In this document: positions 1 through 11,428 of the stretch, piece after piece
Numbering within the stretch: position 1 is the stretch's first letter
How the letters are laid out: each line of letters starts with the position of its first letter
Assembly (NCBI RefSeq): GCF_003688915.1
Contig: NZ_REFU01000001.1
Location: 558,001 to 622,000 of the forward strand
DNA: 64,000 nucleotides
Origin: Rhodococcus sp. SBT000017
Lineage (GTDB): Bacteria; Actinomycetota; Actinomycetes; Mycobacteriales; Mycobacteriaceae
Direction of reading: 5' to 3'
Position numbers and translations under genes: made by a program
Notes under the pieces: model-generated
The model's input: only the letters and a program-made list of their open reading frames with translations
Databases searched by the model: none
What the model was told of the DNA's origin: nothing

Positions 1-166
1 CGCCGGTGCGCTCACCCTCGGCAAGGAGTTGGGCAAGGACGCGATCATCCTGGTCAACCTCTCCGGACGCGGCGACAAGGACGTCGACACCGCGGCCGAA
101 TGGTTCGGTCTGATCGACGGAGACGGCGAAGCGAACGTGGACGACGAAGCAGGTATCAAGCCATGA
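1..166 (+). CDS. trpB: Tryptophan synthase beta chain, C-terminal end (partial)
   Basis: The first bases encode the last ~55 residues of a protein cut by the window edge. The frame reads [20 protein letters not shown] then RGDKDVDTA, the typical C-terminus of TrpB, the PLP enzyme that condenses indole with serine. Its TGA stop shares two bases with the ATG of trpA (ATGA overlap), the usual translational coupling between the two subunits of tryptophan synthase. Only the tail is visible, so PLP and catalytic residues cannot be checked. Confidence 0.9.
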   Translation, partial: AGALTLGKELGKDAIILVNLSGRGDKDVDTAAEWFGLIDGDGEANVDDEAGIKP

Positions 167-966
167 GCAACAACGACTCCCGCCTCTCGGGGACCTTCGC
201 GCAGTGCCGTACCGAAGGGCGCGCAGCACTCGTCGGGTACCTGCCGGCTGGTTTTCCGACGGTGCCGCGATCGGTCGAGGTGTTCAAGACGATGGTCGAC
301 GCCGGATGCGACATCGTCGAGGTGGGCATTCCGTATTCCGATCCGGTGATGGACGGGCCCACGATCCAGGCCGCAGCAGATGTGGCGCTGCGAGCCGGAG
401 CCCGGGTGAAGGACGTCTTCGCCGTCACCGAGCAGGTCGCTGCAGCGGGCGGAAAAGCGGTCGTCATGACCTACTGGAACCTCGTGCTCAAGTACGGCAT
501 CGAGAACTTCGCCCGTGACCTCGCAAACGCGGGTGGGCTCGGAATCATCACCCCGGATCTCATTCCCGACGAGGCGCAGGAATGGATCGAGGTCTCGAAT
601 CGCTACGAACTCGATCGAATCTTCCTCGTCGCCCCGTCGTCCACCGAGGAGCGGCTCGCCAGCACCGTCGAAGCCAGTAGTGGCTTCGTCTACGCGGCCT
701 CGACGATGGGCGTCACCGGTGCACGCGACGCGGTGTCCTCGATGGCCCCCGCACTCTCGGCGCGCATCCGTCAACACTCCGACATTCCCATCGGCGTGGG
801 GCTGGGGGTCCGCTCGGGCGCGCAGGCTGCGGAAATTGCCCGCTATGCCGACGCGGTGATCGTCGGTTCGGCATTGGTCAGTGCCGTCGACAAGGGACTC
901 GACGCCGTGCGCGACCTGACGACGGAACTCGCCGAGGGTGTCCGTTCGGCTAACGTAGCGTCGTGA
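163..966 (+). CDS. trpA: Tryptophan synthase alpha chain
   Basis: 267-residue TIM-barrel subunit that cleaves indole-3-glycerol phosphate to indole for TrpB. The N-terminal half shows [11 protein letters not shown], then [18 protein letters not shown], which carries the catalytic Asp and substrate loop of the family, and later [13 protein letters not shown] and the phosphate-binding GVGLGVRSG. Length is normal. The ATG at 163 is chosen because it overlaps the trpB stop and begins the family's usual short leader; an upstream in-frame start at 100 would run inside trpB. The stop overlaps the GTG of lgt by 4 bp, so trpB, trpA and lgt are probably co-transcribed. Confidence 0.97.
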   Translation: MSNNDSRLSGTFAQCRTEGRAALVGYLPAGFPTVPRSVEVFKTMVDAGCDIVEVGIPYSDPVMDGPTIQAAADVALRAGARVKDVFAVTEQVAAAGGKAVVMTYWNLVLKYGIENFARDLANAGGLGIITPDLIPDEAQEWIEVSNRYELDRIFLVAPSSTEERLASTVEASSGFVYAASTMGVTGARDAVSSMAPALSARIRQHSDIPIGVGLGVRSGAQAAEIARYADAVIVGSALVSAVDKGLDAVRDLTTELAEGVRSANVAS

Positions 967-1985
967 CTTCGACCGCGATCCTGGCCTACATTCCCAGTCC
1001 GCCGCAGGGGGTGTGGCACGTCGGACCGCTGGCTCTGCGGGCCTACGCCCTGTTCATCATCATCGGCATCGTCGTTGCCGTCGTGTGGGGTGATCGACGC
1101 TGGGTGGCCCGAGGTGGAACCAAGGGCACAGTCCTCGACGTCGCAGTCTGGGCCGTCCCGTTCGGTCTGCTGGGCGGGCGTCTGTACCACGTGGCAACCG
1201 ACTGGAAGACGTACTTCGGTCCCGGCGGAAACCCGATCGAAGCGCTGTACGTCTGGAACGGCGGGCTCGGAATCTGGGGAGCGGTGTTCCTCGGTGGCGT
1301 CGGTGCCTGGATCGCCTGCCGTCGACGCGGAATTCCGTTGCCCGCGTTCGGTGACGCCGTCGGCCCCCCGATTCTGCTGGCCCAGGCGATCGGCCGCATC
1401 GGCAACTACTTCAACCAGGAACTGTACGGCCGCGACACCACACAGCCGTGGGGTCTGGAGATCTACGAACGGGTCGACGCCGATGGACGGCTCGATCCAC
1501 TCAACGGAGTCTCGACCGGTTTCGTGGAAAAAGTGGTGCATCCGACCTTCCTGTACGAGCTGCTGTGGAGCGTGGCAGTCGTCGTGCTTCTGGTTCTCGT
1601 AGACCGCAAGTACACGATCGGCCACGGTCGACTGTTCGCGCTGTACGTGGCCGGATACTGCGCAGGACGGTTCTGGGTGGAACTCATGCGCGACGACTTC
1701 GCCACGACGATCGCAGGCATACGCATCAACACTTTCACCTCCGCCATCATCTTCGTGCTGGCGCTCGCGTACTTCGTGATCGCCACCAAGGGCCGTGAAG
1801 AACCGGCGACACTGAGATCGAACGACGACGTGGATCACGAGACTGCTTCCGAGGACGCCTCCTCGGATGCGGAAGGCTCGGGCCCGACGCCGATCGACGA
1901 CACCACGGACGCAGGCACCGTGGACGAGCAGCCCACTCAGGCGTCCGACAAGAAAGCCGAGGAAGAAGGCAGTACGCGTGGTTGA
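963..1985 (+). CDS. lgt: Prolipoprotein diacylglyceryl transferase
   Basis: 340-residue polytopic membrane enzyme that transfers diacylglycerol from phosphatidylglycerol to the lipobox cysteine of prolipoproteins, the first step of lipoprotein maturation. The signature [13 protein letters not shown] lies near residue 145, and several hydrophobic segments are visible (for example [15 protein letters not shown] near residue 30). After the last membrane segment (about residue 275) comes an acidic, Ser/Thr/Asp-rich tail of ~65 residues, common in actinobacterial Lgt and probably disordered. The GTG start overlaps the trpA stop. The lipoprotein encoded at 30,359 in this window is a likely substrate type. 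Confidence 0.96.
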   Translation: MTSTAILAYIPSPPQGVWHVGPLALRAYALFIIIGIVVAVVWGDRRWVARGGTKGTVLDVAVWAVPFGLLGGRLYHVATDWKTYFGPGGNPIEALYVWNGGLGIWGAVFLGGVGAWIACRRRGIPLPAFGDAVGPPILLAQAIGRIGNYFNQELYGRDTTQPWGLEIYERVDADGRLDPLNGVSTGFVEKVVHPTFLYELLWSVAVVVLLVLVDRKYTIGHGRLFALYVAGYCAGRFWVELMRDDFATTIAGIRINTFTSAIIFVLALAYFVIATKGREEPATLRSNDDVDHETASEDASSDAEGSGPTPIDDTTDAGTVDEQPTQASDKKAEEEGSTRG

Positions 1986-2895
1986 TTTCGACAAGACCCC
2001 TCAGCCCGACCCCGAACCGGATTCCACCGCCGATTCGAGCGACAGCGGGTCGAATCCGACCGCGTCGTTCGGCACGCCGTTCGACTACGACGCCACCGCC
2101 GAAGCGTCGCTCTCGGAGCCGCCCGGAACCTCGGAGTCCGCGCCCTCGCACGGTCCGACCGGTCCGACCGGCCCGGGGTGGGACACGTACTCCGGCATCG
2201 GAAACGGCCCGGGTTGGTCCAGCACGCCGAGCTACCCGGCGCCGAGCGCGGACAGCAGTACCGACAATCCGCTCGGTGGATTTCCGGCACCCCCCAGCTA
2301 CCCACAGCAGGGTTACGGTCAGCAGCCGAATTACGGTCAGCAGGGCTACCAGCAGCAGAACTACGGGCAGCAGGGCTACCCGCAGCAGAACTTCGGGCAG
2401 CAGGGCTACCCGCAGCAGGCTTTCGGCCAGCAGGGCTTCGGTCAACAGCAGGGTTACGGTCAGCAGGGCTACCCGCAGCAGGGTTTCGGCCAGCAGGTTT
2501 ACGGCCAGCAGGGGTTCGGTCAACAGCAGGGTTACGGTCAGCAGGGCTACGGCGTACCCGCCGGCTATCCGGGTGGACCCGCGTTCGGCGTTGGCCCCGA
2601 TGCACCGTACGGGCGCGATCCGGTGACCGGCGTGCCGTTGTCGGACAAGTCCAAGATCGTGGGTGGCCTGCTGCAGCTGTTTCTCGGTTGGTTGGGAGTC
2701 GGCCGCTTCTACATCGGAAGTACCGGTATCGGCGTCGCGCAGTTGCTTCTGTTCTTCGTCGGATTTCTCCTCACCGCGGTGTTCGGCCTCGGAGTGATCC
2801 TGCTGTTCGGGCTCTTCGTATGGCACGTGGCCGACGGCGTGCTGATACTGGTGGGCAATGTGACGGACGCTCAGGGGCGAAAACTGAGAGACTGA
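1978..2895 (+). CDS. TM2-domain membrane protein with Gln/Gly/Tyr-rich N-terminus
   Basis: 305 residues. The first ~100 are acidic and Ser/Pro-rich. Residues ~100-200 are a low-complexity tract of repeated QQGYPQQ, FGQQ and YGQQ units, a composition seen in phase-separating proteins. The C-terminus is a TM2 domain: [16 protein letters not shown], then two hydrophobic helices around GVGRFYIG and a final short tail ending KLRD. The GTG at 1978 overlaps the end of lgt by 8 bp. A paralogue follows directly, and the pair occupies the position of Rv1615/Rv1616 downstream of lgt in mycobacteria. Function is unknown; the TM2 domain suggests an inner-membrane protein. Confidence 0.85.
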   Translation: MVDFDKTPQPDPEPDSTADSSDSGSNPTASFGTPFDYDATAEASLSEPPGTSESAPSHGPTGPTGPGWDTYSGIGNGPGWSSTPSYPAPSADSSTDNPLGGFPAPPSYPQQGYGQQPNYGQQGYQQQNYGQQGYPQQNFGQQGYPQQAFGQQGFGQQQGYGQQGYPQQGFGQQVYGQQGFGQQQGYGQQGYGVPAGYPGGPAFGVGPDAPYGRDPVTGVPLSDKSKIVGGLLQLFLGWLGVGRFYIGSTGIGVAQLLLFFVGFLLTAVFGLGVILLFGLFVWHVADGVLILVGNVTDAQGRKLRD

Positions 2896-2935
2896 TGCCC
2901 TTGCTGATACTGCAACGGACGTAAGGGAGCTCGAC

Positions 2936-3538
2936 GTGAGTGACTCAGGTACATCGTCCTCGGACGGATCCTCGGGCGACGGATCCACTCCGTCGGAGCC
3001 GACCATCTCGTTCGACAAAGGCTCTCCCGCAGGTTCGGGTCCCGTGTACGGGGCTCCCGACCCGAACTACACCACCCCGAACTACAGCACCCCCAACTAC
3101 GGCACTCCAGACGCCGACGATCAGGGGCAATTCGGACCTCCGCCCGGTGCCGGTTACCCACCACCATCCGACGGTTCCGGACAGTACGGTGCGCCGCCGC
3201 CCCCGCCGTATGCGGGCGGGCAGTACGGTCCCCAATACGGCGGTCCCCAGTACGCAGGCGGGCCCGGTTACATGGACCCGATGGCTCCGTACGGTAGGCA
3301 CCCGGTCACCGGTGAGCCGTTCTCCGACAAGCAGAAGCTGACGGCAGGTCTGCTCGGCATTCTGTTGGGCGCGTTCGGAGCCGGGCGCTTCTATCTCAAC
3401 CAGCCGGGCATGGCGGTGGCGCAGATCGCCGTTACGTGGCTCACCTGCGGTATCGGCGGGATCTGGCCGTTGATCGACGGCATCATGATGCTCACCGGCA
3501 GCGTGCGCGATCAACACGGTCGGCCGCTGCGCGACTGA
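2936..3538 (+). CDS. TM2-domain membrane protein, second paralogue
   Basis: 200 residues with a Pro/Gly/Tyr-rich N-terminal half (repeated NYxTP and QYGGPQYAGG stretches) and a C-terminal TM2 domain: YGRHPVTGEPFSDKQK, two transmembrane helices with GAGRFYLNQPG, and a tail ending RPLRD that closely matches the preceding protein. GTG start at 2936 is preceded by GGGAG eight bases upstream. It lies 40 bp after its paralogue and ends just before a terminator-like hairpin, so it is probably the last gene of the trp-lgt transcription unit. Function is unknown. Confidence 0.85.
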   Translation: MSDSGTSSSDGSSGDGSTPSEPTISFDKGSPAGSGPVYGAPDPNYTTPNYSTPNYGTPDADDQGQFGPPPGAGYPPPSDGSGQYGAPPPPPYAGGQYGPQYGGPQYAGGPGYMDPMAPYGRHPVTGEPFSDKQKLTAGLLGILLGAFGAGRFYLNQPGMAVAQIAVTWLTCGIGGIWPLIDGIMMLTGSVRDQHGRPLRD

Positions 3539-3606
3539 CGATCGTATTCGTCGCAGCCGGCATTCGCGATTGCATCGATGCCAACGCCAGCTGCTACGAT
3601 TTCGAC

Positions 3607-3632
3607 AACCGGGAGAGATCCCGGTTTCTTTC
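3607..3632 (+). terminator. Hairpin terminator after the trp-lgt-TM2 unit
   Basis: A perfect 8-bp inverted repeat (AACCGGGA / TCCCGGTT, 4-nt loop) is followed by a T-rich TCTTTC. It sits 70 bp past the last TM2 gene and about 170 bp before gltB. It could also act as a leader hairpin for gltB. Confidence 0.55.
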
Positions 3633-3802
3633 GCGGGCCAGAGCTGTCCCGGTGAATTCCCGACAGGCAGTTCAATTCGGCTCATCCGACCGTTTCGGTC
3701 GATTCGAGCCGACCAGCCGGCGGGGTTGCCGAGACTTCCGGTGCAGGGTCGATGACACTGCACCGCCCTTCACGCACCCCACCGGCCTACGTGGAGGTGA
3801 TC

Positions 3803-6800
3803 GTGGTGCTGTTTTCTCGGATGCCTGCGGAGCAAGGTCTGTACGACCCGAGCTCGGAGAAGGATTCCTGTGGCGTGGCGATGATCGCCGACATCGCCGG
3901 TCGCCGCTCCCACGCGATCGTCGCCGACGGGGTTCTGGCACTGGAGAACCTGGAGCATCGCGGAGCTGCCGGTGCCGAGCCCAACAGTGGTGACGGCGCG
4001 GGTATTCTGATTCAGCTGCCGGTCGAACTCCTCGCCTCCCTTGCACCCTTCGATCTGCCCGCGGCCGGAGCCGACGGGGACAACACGTTCGCGGCCGGGG
4101 TGTGTTTTCTGCCGCAGGGCATCCGTGAACGAGCGATGGCCGTCGAGCGCGTCGAATCCGTTGCGGCCGAAGAAGGTCTGGACATCCTGGGCTGGGTTCC
4201 GGTCGAGGTCGATCCCGATCGAGCCGACGTGGGCCTCACCGCCCTCGGCTGCATGCCGTACATGAGCTACCTCTACGTCACCGCCCCCGAGGTCGACGGC
4301 ACGCGTCCGGCCGGTCTCGCTCTCGACCGGTTGGTGTACGGATTACGCAAGCGTTCCGAGCGAGTCACCCCCGAGATCGAGGCCGAGGGGTCGGGGCTGT
4401 TCTTTCCGTCGTTGTCCTCGCGCACCATCGTCTACAAGGGCATGCTCACCACGATGCAGCTGCCGCTGTACTTCCCGGAACTGCGTAACCCCTTGTGCAA
4501 GAGCGCCATTGCCATCGTGCACAGTCGCTTCTCGACCAACACGTTCCCGTCGTGGCCGCTGGCGCATCCGCATCGCTACGTTGCGCACAACGGTGAGATC
4601 AACACCGTCAAAGGCAACCGAAACCGGATGCGGGCTCGCGAAGCGCTGCTGTCGAGCGACCTGATCCCTGGGGACCTGGAGCGTTTGTTCCCCATCTGCA
4701 ACCCCGATGCCTCGGACTCGGTGTCCTTGGACGAGGTGCTCGAACTGCTGCACCTGGGCGGGCGCAGCGTGCCGCACGTGGTGATGATGATGGTGCCCGA
4801 GCCGTGGGAGAACCACCGCACGATGGATCCACGGGTACGAGCGTTCTACCAGTTCCATTCGTCGATGATGGAGGCGTGGGACGGTCCGGCCTGCGTGACG
4901 TTCACCGACGGTAGCTATGTCGGAGCCGTGCTGGACCGCAACGGTCTTCGCCCCGGCCGCTGGTGGCAGACGGCGGACGGCCGTGTCATCCTCGCCAGCG
5001 AGGCAGGCGTGCTCGACGTGCCGCAGTCCGAGGTCGTCGCCAAGGGTCGCCTCGAGCCCGGAAAGATGTTCCTGATCGACACCGTCGCCGGACGTCTCGT
5101 GCCGGACGAGGAGATCAAACTCCAACTGGCAACCGAGCATCCGTACCAGGAGTGGCTGCATGCGGGCCTGCTCGAGATCAAGAGTCTGCCCGAGCGTGCT
5201 CACATCCAGTACAACCACGACTCGGTGGTGCGCCGACAGGTCGCGTTCGGCTACACCGAGGAGGACCTACGCGTCGTGTTGACGCCGATGGCCGCATCCG
5301 GGGGCGAGCCGCTCGGTTCGATGGGTACCGATACCCCGGCCGCAGTGATGTCGCAGCGGTCGCGTCAGCTCTACGACTACTTCATCGAACTGTTCGCGCA
5401 GGTCACCAACCCGCCGCTCGATTCGATCCGCGAGGAGATCGTGACCTCGCTCGCGCGGGTGATGGGTCCGGAGCAGAACCTGCTCGAGCCCACTGCGGCG
5501 TCGTGCAGGCAGATCGTGTTGCCGTGGCCGGTGCTCGACAACGACGAGCTCAACAAGATCATTCACATCAACGACGACGGCGACCATCCGGGACTGTCGG
5601 CCACGGTGTTGCGTGGGCTGTACGAGGTCGAGCGCGGCGGCGAAGGTCTCGCCGAGGCCATCGAGGAGTTGCGTGCCCGGGCGTCGGAGGCGATCGCTGC
5701 GGGGTACACCACGCTGATCATCTCCGATCGCGATTCGGACCACACTCGGGCCCCGATCCCGTCGCTGCTGGCCACCTCGGCGGTGCACCACCACTTGGTT
5801 CGCACCAAGGAGCGCACCAAGATCGCACTCGTCGTCGAATCCGGCGACGCGCGCGAGGTGCATCATCTGGCCCTGCTCATCGGCTTCGGTGCCGCAGCGG
5901 TCAACCCGTATCTGGCGATGGAGTCGATCGAGGATCTGGTCGGCGAGGGCGAACTCACCGGAGTCGAAACGACGATCGCGGTACGGAACTATCTGTACGG
6001 GCTCGGCAAGGGCGTACTGAAGGTGATGTCGAAGATGGGCATCTCCACCGTCGGGTCCTACACCGGCGCACAGGTTTTCGAGGCCGTCGGTCTCGACCGC
6101 GAGGTGGTGCGCGAGTACTTCAAAGGCACGGTCAGCAAGCTCGGCGGCGTCGGTCTCGACGTGCTCGCCGAGGAGGTCAAGCTACGCCATCGTCGGGCGT
6201 ACCCCGAGAATCCGACCGACCGTGTCCATCGCCGGTTGGAGATCGGCGGCGAATACCAGTTCCGGCGCGAAGGCGAGCTGCACCTTTTCACCCCCGAGAC
6301 GGTGTTCCTGCTGCAGCACGCAACGCGTACCGGCCGATACGACGTGTTCCAGAAGTACACCGACGAGGTGGACCGGCTCGCTCGCGAAGGCGGTGCACTG
6401 CGCGGTCTGTTCGAGTTCAAGGACGGTGTCAGGCCGCCGGTTCCGCTCGACGAGGTGGAATCGGTCGAGTCGATCGTCACGCGGTTCAACACCGGCGCGA
6501 TGAGCTACGGATCGATCTCCGCCGAGGCGCACGAGACGATGGCCGTCGCGATGAACAATCTCGGCGGACGGTCCAACTCGGGTGAGGGCGGCGAGGACGT
6601 CGACCGGCTCTACGACCCGACGCGGCGCAGTGCCGTCAAGCAGGTCGCCAGTGGTCGGTTCGGTGTCACCAGCGACTACCTGGTCAATGCCACGGACATT
6701 CAGATCAAGATGGCGCAGGGTGCCAAGCCGGGCGAGGGCGGTCAGCTGCCCGGCTACAAGGTGTATCCGTGGGTGGCCAAGACCCGACATTCGACGCCCG

Positions 6801-8389
6801 GTGTCGGCCTCATCTCGCCGCCCCCGCACCACGACATCTACTCGATCGAGGATCTCGCACAGCTGATCCACGATCTCAAGAACGCCAACGAGAAGGCTCG
6901 CGTACACGTCAAACTCGTCAGTTCCGTCGGCGTCGGCACGGTGGCGACGGGCGTGAGCAAGGCACACGCCGATGTCGTCCTGATCTCCGGATACGACGGC
7001 GGAACCGGTGCTGCGCCGTTGACATCGCTCAAGCATGCAGGCGCTCCGTGGGAGATCGGCCTCGCCGACGCCCAGCAGACGCTGGTGCTCAACGGCCTAC
7101 GCGATCGCATCACGGTGCAGTGCGACGGCGGCATGCGCACCGGACGCGACGTCATCGTTGCGGCGCTGCTCGGCGCGGAGGAGTTCGGGTTCTCGACGGC
7201 CCCGCTGATCGTGGCGGGATGCATCATGATGCGCGTCTGCCACCTCGACACCTGCCCGGTCGGTGTCGCGACGCAGAACCCGGAGCTGCGCAAGCGGTTC
7301 ACCGGCAAGCCCGAGTTCCTCGAGGACTTCTTCAAGTTCATCGCCGAGGATGTGCGAAAGTACCTCGCGCAGCTCGGTTTCCGGAGTATCGACGAGGCGG
7401 TCGGTCACGCCGACGTGCTCGAGACGGCAGCCGGAGTGGCGCACTGGAAGAGCAAGGGACTCGATCTCGCGCCGATCTTCGCGATGCCCGTCGACCGACA
7501 CGGTGCCCCGATGACGCAGCGTCGACGTCTCCGAGCGCAGGATCACGGTCTGGATCTCGCGCTGGATCGGACGCTGATCCAACTGGCCGAGGGAGCGCTC
7601 GAGGACGCCCATCCGGTGAAGCTCGAGCTGCCGGTACGCAACGTCAATCGCACGGTCGGAACGCTCCTGGGGTCCGAGGTCACCCGGCGCTACGGCGCGG
7701 TCGGGTTGCCGGACGACACCATTCGCATCGCGTTCACCGGATCCGCCGGTCAGTCTCTCGGGGCCTTCCTGCCGCCGGGGATCACGATCGACCTGGTCGG
7801 TGACGCGAACGACTATGTCGGTAAGGGATTGTCGGGCGGCCGAATAGTCGTGCGGCCCGCTGACGATGCGCCGTTCGTCGCAGAGGACAACGTGATCGCA
7901 GGAAACACGATTCTCTACGGTGCCACCTCGGGTGAGGTGTACCTGCGCGGTAAGGCAGGGGAGCGGTTCGCGGTCCGTAACTCGGGAGCGATCGCGGTGA
8001 ACGAGGGCGTAGGCGACCACGCGTTCGAGTACATGACCGGCGGTCGTGTCGTGGTGCTCGGGCCCACCGGTCGCAACATGGCGGCGGGTATGTCCGGCGG
8101 CATCGCGTTCGTCCTCGGTCTCGATCCGGCGGACGTGAACATGGCGATGGTCGAACTGCAGGTGCCCAACCCGGACGATCTGGTGTGGCTGCGTGAGACC
8201 GTCGAGAATCATCAGCGCTGGACCGGTTCTACCGTCGCGACCTCGTTGCTGGCCGACTGGCCCCGCAGGTCCGCGTTGTTCACCAAAGTCATGCCCGTCG
8301 ACTACCAGCGAGTGCTGGAAGCGACAAGAATGGCGCGCGCCGAAGGGCGCGACGTCGATGCTGCGATCATGGAGGCTGCACGTGGCTGA
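3803..8389 (+). CDS. gltB: Glutamate synthase (NADPH) large chain
   Basis: About 1,528 residues. Catalyses glutamine + 2-oxoglutarate to 2 glutamate with electrons supplied through GltD. Begins [20 protein letters not shown] and has the class-II amidotransferase Cys at ~23 (DSCGVAM), the N-terminal nucleophile after propeptide removal. An FMN-binding synthase domain follows, with [11 protein letters not shown] near residue 980 and the three [3Fe-4S] cysteines at ~1140, 1146 and 1151 ([16 protein letters not shown]), then the C-terminal Gly-rich beta-helix ([11 protein letters not shown]). The start at 3803 is favoured by GGAGG five bases upstream; GTG at 3806 is equally possible. The last 8 bp overlap gltD. 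Confidence 0.97.
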   Translation: MVLFSRMPAEQGLYDPSSEKDSCGVAMIADIAGRRSHAIVADGVLALENLEHRGAAGAEPNSGDGAGILIQLPVELLASLAPFDLPAAGADGDNTFAAGVCFLPQGIRERAMAVERVESVAAEEGLDILGWVPVEVDPDRADVGLTALGCMPYMSYLYVTAPEVDGTRPAGLALDRLVYGLRKRSERVTPEIEAEGSGLFFPSLSSRTIVYKGMLTTMQLPLYFPELRNPLCKSAIAIVHSRFSTNTFPSWPLAHPHRYVAHNGEINTVKGNRNRMRAREALLSSDLIPGDLERLFPICNPDASDSVSLDEVLELLHLGGRSVPHVVMMMVPEPWENHRTMDPRVRAFYQFHSSMMEAWDGPACVTFTDGSYVGAVLDRNGLRPGRWWQTADGRVILASEAGVLDVPQSEVVAKGRLEPGKMFLIDTVAGRLVPDEEIKLQLATEHPYQEWLHAGLLEIKSLPERAHIQYNHDSVVRRQVAFGYTEEDLRVVLTPMAASGGEPLGSMGTDTPAAVMSQRSRQLYDYFIELFAQVTNPPLDSIREEIVTSLARVMGPEQNLLEPTAASCRQIVLPWPVLDNDELNKIIHINDDGDHPGLSATVLRGLYEVERGGEGLAEAIEELRARASEAIAAGYTTLIISDRDSDHTRAPIPSLLATSAVHHHLVRTKERTKIALVVESGDAREVHHLALLIGFGAAAVNPYLAMESIEDLVGEGELTGVETTIAVRNYLYGLGKGVLKVMSKMGISTVGSYTGAQVFEAVGLDREVVREYFKGTVSKLGGVGLDVLAEEVKLRHRRAYPENPTDRVHRRLEIGGEYQFRREGELHLFTPETVFLLQHATRTGRYDVFQKYTDEVDRLAREGGALRGLFEFKDGVRPPVPLDEVESVESIVTRFNTGAMSYGSISAEAHETMAVAMNNLGGRSNSGEGGEDVDRLYDPTRRSAVKQVASGRFGVTSDYLVNATDIQIKMAQGAKPGEGGQLPGYKVYPWVAKTRHSTPGVGLISPPPHHDIYSIEDLAQLIHDLKNANEKARVHVKLVSSVGVGTVATGVSKAHADVVLISGYDGGTGAAPLTSLKHAGAPWEIGLADAQQTLVLNGLRDRITVQCDGGMRTGRDVIVAALLGAEEFGFSTAPLIVAGCIMMRVCHLDTCPVGVATQNPELRKRFTGKPEFLEDFFKFIAEDVRKYLAQLGFRSIDEAVGHADVLETAAGVAHWKSKGLDLAPIFAMPVDRHGAPMTQRRRLRAQDHGLDLALDRTLIQLAEGALEDAHPVKLELPVRNVNRTVGTLLGSEVTRRYGAVGLPDDTIRIAFTGSAGQSLGAFLPPGITIDLVGDANDYVGKGLSGGRIVVRPADDAPFVAEDNVIAGNTILYGATSGEVYLRGKAGERFAVRNSGAIAVNEGVGDHAFEYMTGGRVVVLGPTGRNMAAGMSGGIAFVLGLDPADVNMAMVELQVPNPDDLVWLRETVENHQRWTGSTVATSLLADWPRRSALFTKVMPVDYQRVLEATRMARAEGRDVDAAIMEAARG

Positions 8390-9887
8390 TCCACAGGGAT
8401 TTCTGAAAGTCGTCAAGCGCGAGGCCGTCAAGCGTCCGATCGGCGAGCGCGTCAAGGACTGGAACGAGGTGTACTCGCACCAGCCCACGAGCGAGCGTGC
8501 CGCCGAGGTCTCCGATCAGGCGCGTCGCTGCATGGACTGCGGTATCCCGTTCTGCCACTCGGGAACTGCGGGCTGCCCGTTGGGAAATCTGATTCCCGAG
8601 TGGAACGACCTGGTGCGCCGCGGCCGCTGGGATGCGGCCAGCGACCGACTGCATGCGACCAACAATTTTCCGGAGTTCACCGGTCGGGTGTGCCCGGCCC
8701 CGTGTGAGTCGGCGTGTGTGCTGTCGATCTCCGAGGCGGCCACCGGCGGAAGCGTGACGATCAAGCGGGTCGAGCAGACCATCGCGGACCTGGCCTGGGA
8801 GGACGGCAGCATCGTTCCGCAGCCGCCGACGATCACCACCGGCAAGCGGGTCGCGGTCGTCGGATCCGGTCCTGCGGGATTGGCTGCGGCGCAACAGCTC
8901 ACCCGCGCCGGGCACGACGTCACCGTGTACGAGCGAGACGATCGTCTCGGCGGACTGCTCCGCTACGGCATCCCCGAGTTCAAGCTCGAGAAGTCCGTGC
9001 TCGATCAGCGCCTCATGCAGATGCGCGCCGAGGGAACACATTTCGTCACCGACTGCGAGGTCGGCATCGACTTCACCGTCGAGCAACTACGCGAATCGTT
9101 CGACGCAGTCGTTCTCGCGGTCGGCGCTCTGCGGGCCCGTGACAATGCCGAGGTCATCGGTCGCGAGCTCGACGGTATCCACCTGGCCATGGAGCATCTG
9201 GTGCCGTCGAACAAGGAATGCGAGGGCGACGGTCCCACCTCCATCTCCGCTGCGGACAAGCATGTGGTCATCATCGGCGGTGGCGATACCGGAGCAGACT
9301 GCCTGGGAACGGCTCACCGACAGGGTGCTGCGTCGGTGACGCAGCTCGACTACAACCCTGCGCTGCCCGGGGCTCGCGACGAAAGTCTCTCGCCGTGGCC
9401 GTCGTGGCCGCTGGTGCTGCGCACCTCACCCGCGCACGCGGAGGGTGGCGTCGTGCGTCATCAGGTCGCCGTCCAGCGATTCCTCGGTGACGAGCGCGGG
9501 CACGTTCGCGCGATGGTGCTCGCCGAGGTGGAGGTGCAGCGCGACGCGGACGGTCGACGCATCGTCACGCCCATCGGGGAGGAGATCGAATTGCCCTGTG
9601 ATCTGGCGTTGTTCGCCATCGGTTTCGAGGGCGTCGAGCACGGTCCTTTACTCGACGAGTACGGACTCACGTTGACCAAGCGGGGCGCACTCTCGTGTGG
9701 TCCCGATTGGCAGACCACGGCACCCGGGGTGTTCGTGTGCGGGGATGCGCATCGCGGTGCATCGCTGGTCGTGTGGGCGATCGCGGAGGGTCGTTCGGCG
9801 GCCAACGGTGTCGATGCTTTCCTCACCGGGCACTCGGAATTGCCGTCGCCGGTACACCCGACTGCACTGCCCCTGGCGGTCGTGTGA
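8382..9887 (+). CDS. gltD: Glutamate synthase (NADPH) small chain
   Basis: 501-residue flavoprotein that takes electrons from NADPH and passes them to GltB. The N-terminus has the cysteine clusters for two [4Fe-4S] centres ([19 protein letters not shown] and [13 protein letters not shown]). Dinucleotide-binding motifs [12 protein letters not shown] (about residue 155) and [11 protein letters not shown] (about residue 300) bind FAD and NADPH, and [11 protein letters not shown] near the C-terminus is the usual FAD-contact motif. GTG start at 8382 has GGAGG six bases upstream and overlaps gltB, so the two subunits are translationally coupled. Confidence 0.97.
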   Translation: MADPQGFLKVVKREAVKRPIGERVKDWNEVYSHQPTSERAAEVSDQARRCMDCGIPFCHSGTAGCPLGNLIPEWNDLVRRGRWDAASDRLHATNNFPEFTGRVCPAPCESACVLSISEAATGGSVTIKRVEQTIADLAWEDGSIVPQPPTITTGKRVAVVGSGPAGLAAAQQLTRAGHDVTVYERDDRLGGLLRYGIPEFKLEKSVLDQRLMQMRAEGTHFVTDCEVGIDFTVEQLRESFDAVVLAVGALRARDNAEVIGRELDGIHLAMEHLVPSNKECEGDGPTSISAADKHVVIIGGGDTGADCLGTAHRQGAASVTQLDYNPALPGARDESLSPWPSWPLVLRTSPAHAEGGVVRHQVAVQRFLGDERGHVRAMVLAEVEVQRDADGRRIVTPIGEEIELPCDLALFAIGFEGVEHGPLLDEYGLTLTKRGALSCGPDWQTTAPGVFVCGDAHRGASLVVWAIAEGRSAANGVDAFLTGHSELPSPVHPTALPLAVV

Positions 9888-10009
9888 CCCCCGTCTCTGA
9901 ACCGGTACAGACCGTCCCAGCAGCAGGGTAGCGTGGCTACCGATCGGTAGTATTCGGGTGGATGCGTCTGCGATAGAGAACGCGGCGTCCAGCGGCTAGG
10001 CTCGCTTTC

Positions 10010-11428
10010 GTGAGCCGACGTACTAAGATTGTCTGCACCCTTGGACCCGCAACCGCAACCACAGAGCGCATCCGCGAACTCGTCGAGAGTGGAATGGATG
10101 TCGCACGACTGAACTTCAGCCATGGTGATCACCCCGATCATCAGGCCAACTACGAGAGGGTTCGAGCAGCATCGGACGCCACCGGCAAAGCCGTGGGCAT
10201 TCTGGCCGATCTGCAGGGACCGAAGATTCGTCTCGGGCGTTTCGCCGAGGGCTCGACCACCTGGGCGGCCGGCGAGCTGATCCGAATCACCGTCGAAGAT
10301 TGCGAGGGCACTCACGACCGGGTGTCGACCACCTACAAGGAGCTGGCCCAGGACGCCAAGGAAGGCGATCGCCTGCTCGTCGACGACGGCAAGGTCGGCC
10401 TCGTGGTCACCGGCGTCGAAGGCAACGACGTACTGTGCCGTGTCACCGAAGGTGGGCCGGTCAGCAACAACAAGGGTGTGTCCCTGCCGGGCATGGACGT
10501 GTCCGTTCCCGCCATGAGCGAGAAGGACATCGCCGACCTCGAGTTCGCCCTCGCTCTGGGATGCGACTTCATCGCGCTGTCGTTCGTGCGCTCTCCCGCG
10601 GACGTCGAACTCGTCCACGCAGTGATGGACCGCGTCGGCCGCCGAGTTCCTGTCATCGCCAAGCTCGAGAAGCCCGAGGCCGTCGACAACCTCGAGGCCA
10701 TCGTGCTCGCCTTCGACGCGATCATGGTCGCCCGTGGTGACCTCGGCGTCGAGCTGCCCCTCGAGCAGGTGCCGCTGGTGCAGAAGCGCGCCATCCAGAT
10801 CGCCCGCGCCAACGCCAAGCCCGTTATCGTCGCGACCCAGATGCTCGAATCGATGATCGAGAACTCCCGCCCGACCCGCGCCGAGGCGTCCGACGTCGCC
10901 AACGCCGTGCTCGACGGTACCGACGCGGTCATGCTCTCCGGTGAGACCTCGGTGGGTAAGTACGTGATGGAAACCGTTCGGACCATGGCCCGCATCGTCG
11001 AGACGGTCGAGACCGAGGGTGACAGTGTTCCTCCGCTGACGCACGTCCCGCGCACCAAGCGTGGCGTCATCTCCTACGCCGCTCGTGACATCGGCGAGCG
11101 CCTGGACGCGAAGGCACTCGTGGCGTTCACTCAGTCGGGTGACACCGTTCGACGGTTGGCTCGTCTGCACACCAAGCTTCCGTTGCTCGCCTTCACCTCC
11201 ATCTCCGAGGTCCGCAGCCAATTGTCGCTGAGCTGGGGAACCGAAACGTTCCTGGTCCCGGATGTGGGTTCCACGGACGCGATGGTCAAGGAGGTGGACC
11301 GGGCGCTGCTCGAGCTGGGTCGATACAGCAAGGGCGATCAGGTCGTGATCGTGGCCGGTGCCCCTCCCGGCACAGTAGGCTCGACCAACTTGATCCATGT
11401 GCACCGAATCGGAGAAGAGGACCGGTAA
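10010..11428 (+). CDS. pyk: Pyruvate kinase
   Basis: 472 residues; last ATP-forming step of glycolysis (phosphoenolpyruvate + ADP to pyruvate + ATP). Begins MSRRTKIVCTLGPAT; active-site segments MDVARLNFSHGDH, VIAKLEKPEAVDN (catalytic Lys) and IMVARGDLGVELP with ATQMLESMI are all present. Length matches bacterial class II enzymes. GTG start at 10,010: a -10-like TAGGCT at 9997-10002 leaves only about seven bases before the start, and no Shine-Dalgarno is visible, so the transcript may be leaderless. The TAA stop abuts the GTG of the thioesterase gene, as in mycobacterial pykA-tesB1. Confidence 0.97.
   Translation: MSRRTKIVCTLGPATATTERIRELVESGMDVARLNFSHGDHPDHQANYERVRAASDATGKAVGILADLQGPKIRLGRFAEGSTTWAAGELIRITVEDCEGTHDRVSTTYKELAQDAKEGDRLLVDDGKVGLVVTGVEGNDVLCRVTEGGPVSNNKGVSLPGMDVSVPAMSEKDIADLEFALALGCDFIALSFVRSPADVELVHAVMDRVGRRVPVIAKLEKPEAVDNLEAIVLAFDAIMVARGDLGVELPLEQVPLVQKRAIQIARANAKPVIVATQMLESMIENSRPTRAEASDVANAVLDGTDAVMLSGETSVGKYVMETVRTMARIVETVETEGDSVPPLTHVPRTKRGVISYAARDIGERLDAKALVAFTQSGDTVRRLARLHTKLPLLAFTSISEVRSQLSLSWGTETFLVPDVGSTDAMVKEVDRALLELGRYSKGDQVVIVAGAPPGTVGSTNLIHVHRIGEEDR

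Noticed and set aside
2290..2560. Regular short repeats that might be taken for a CRISPR array or minisatellite
   Set aside because: The repeats are codon-phased QQGY/FGQQ units within the TM2 gene, with no fixed spacer length or palindromic repeat.
1747..3018. 423-codon minus-strand frame rich in LLLTEALLA repeats
   Set aside because: Reverse complement of the QGY repeat tract; no start signal or family.
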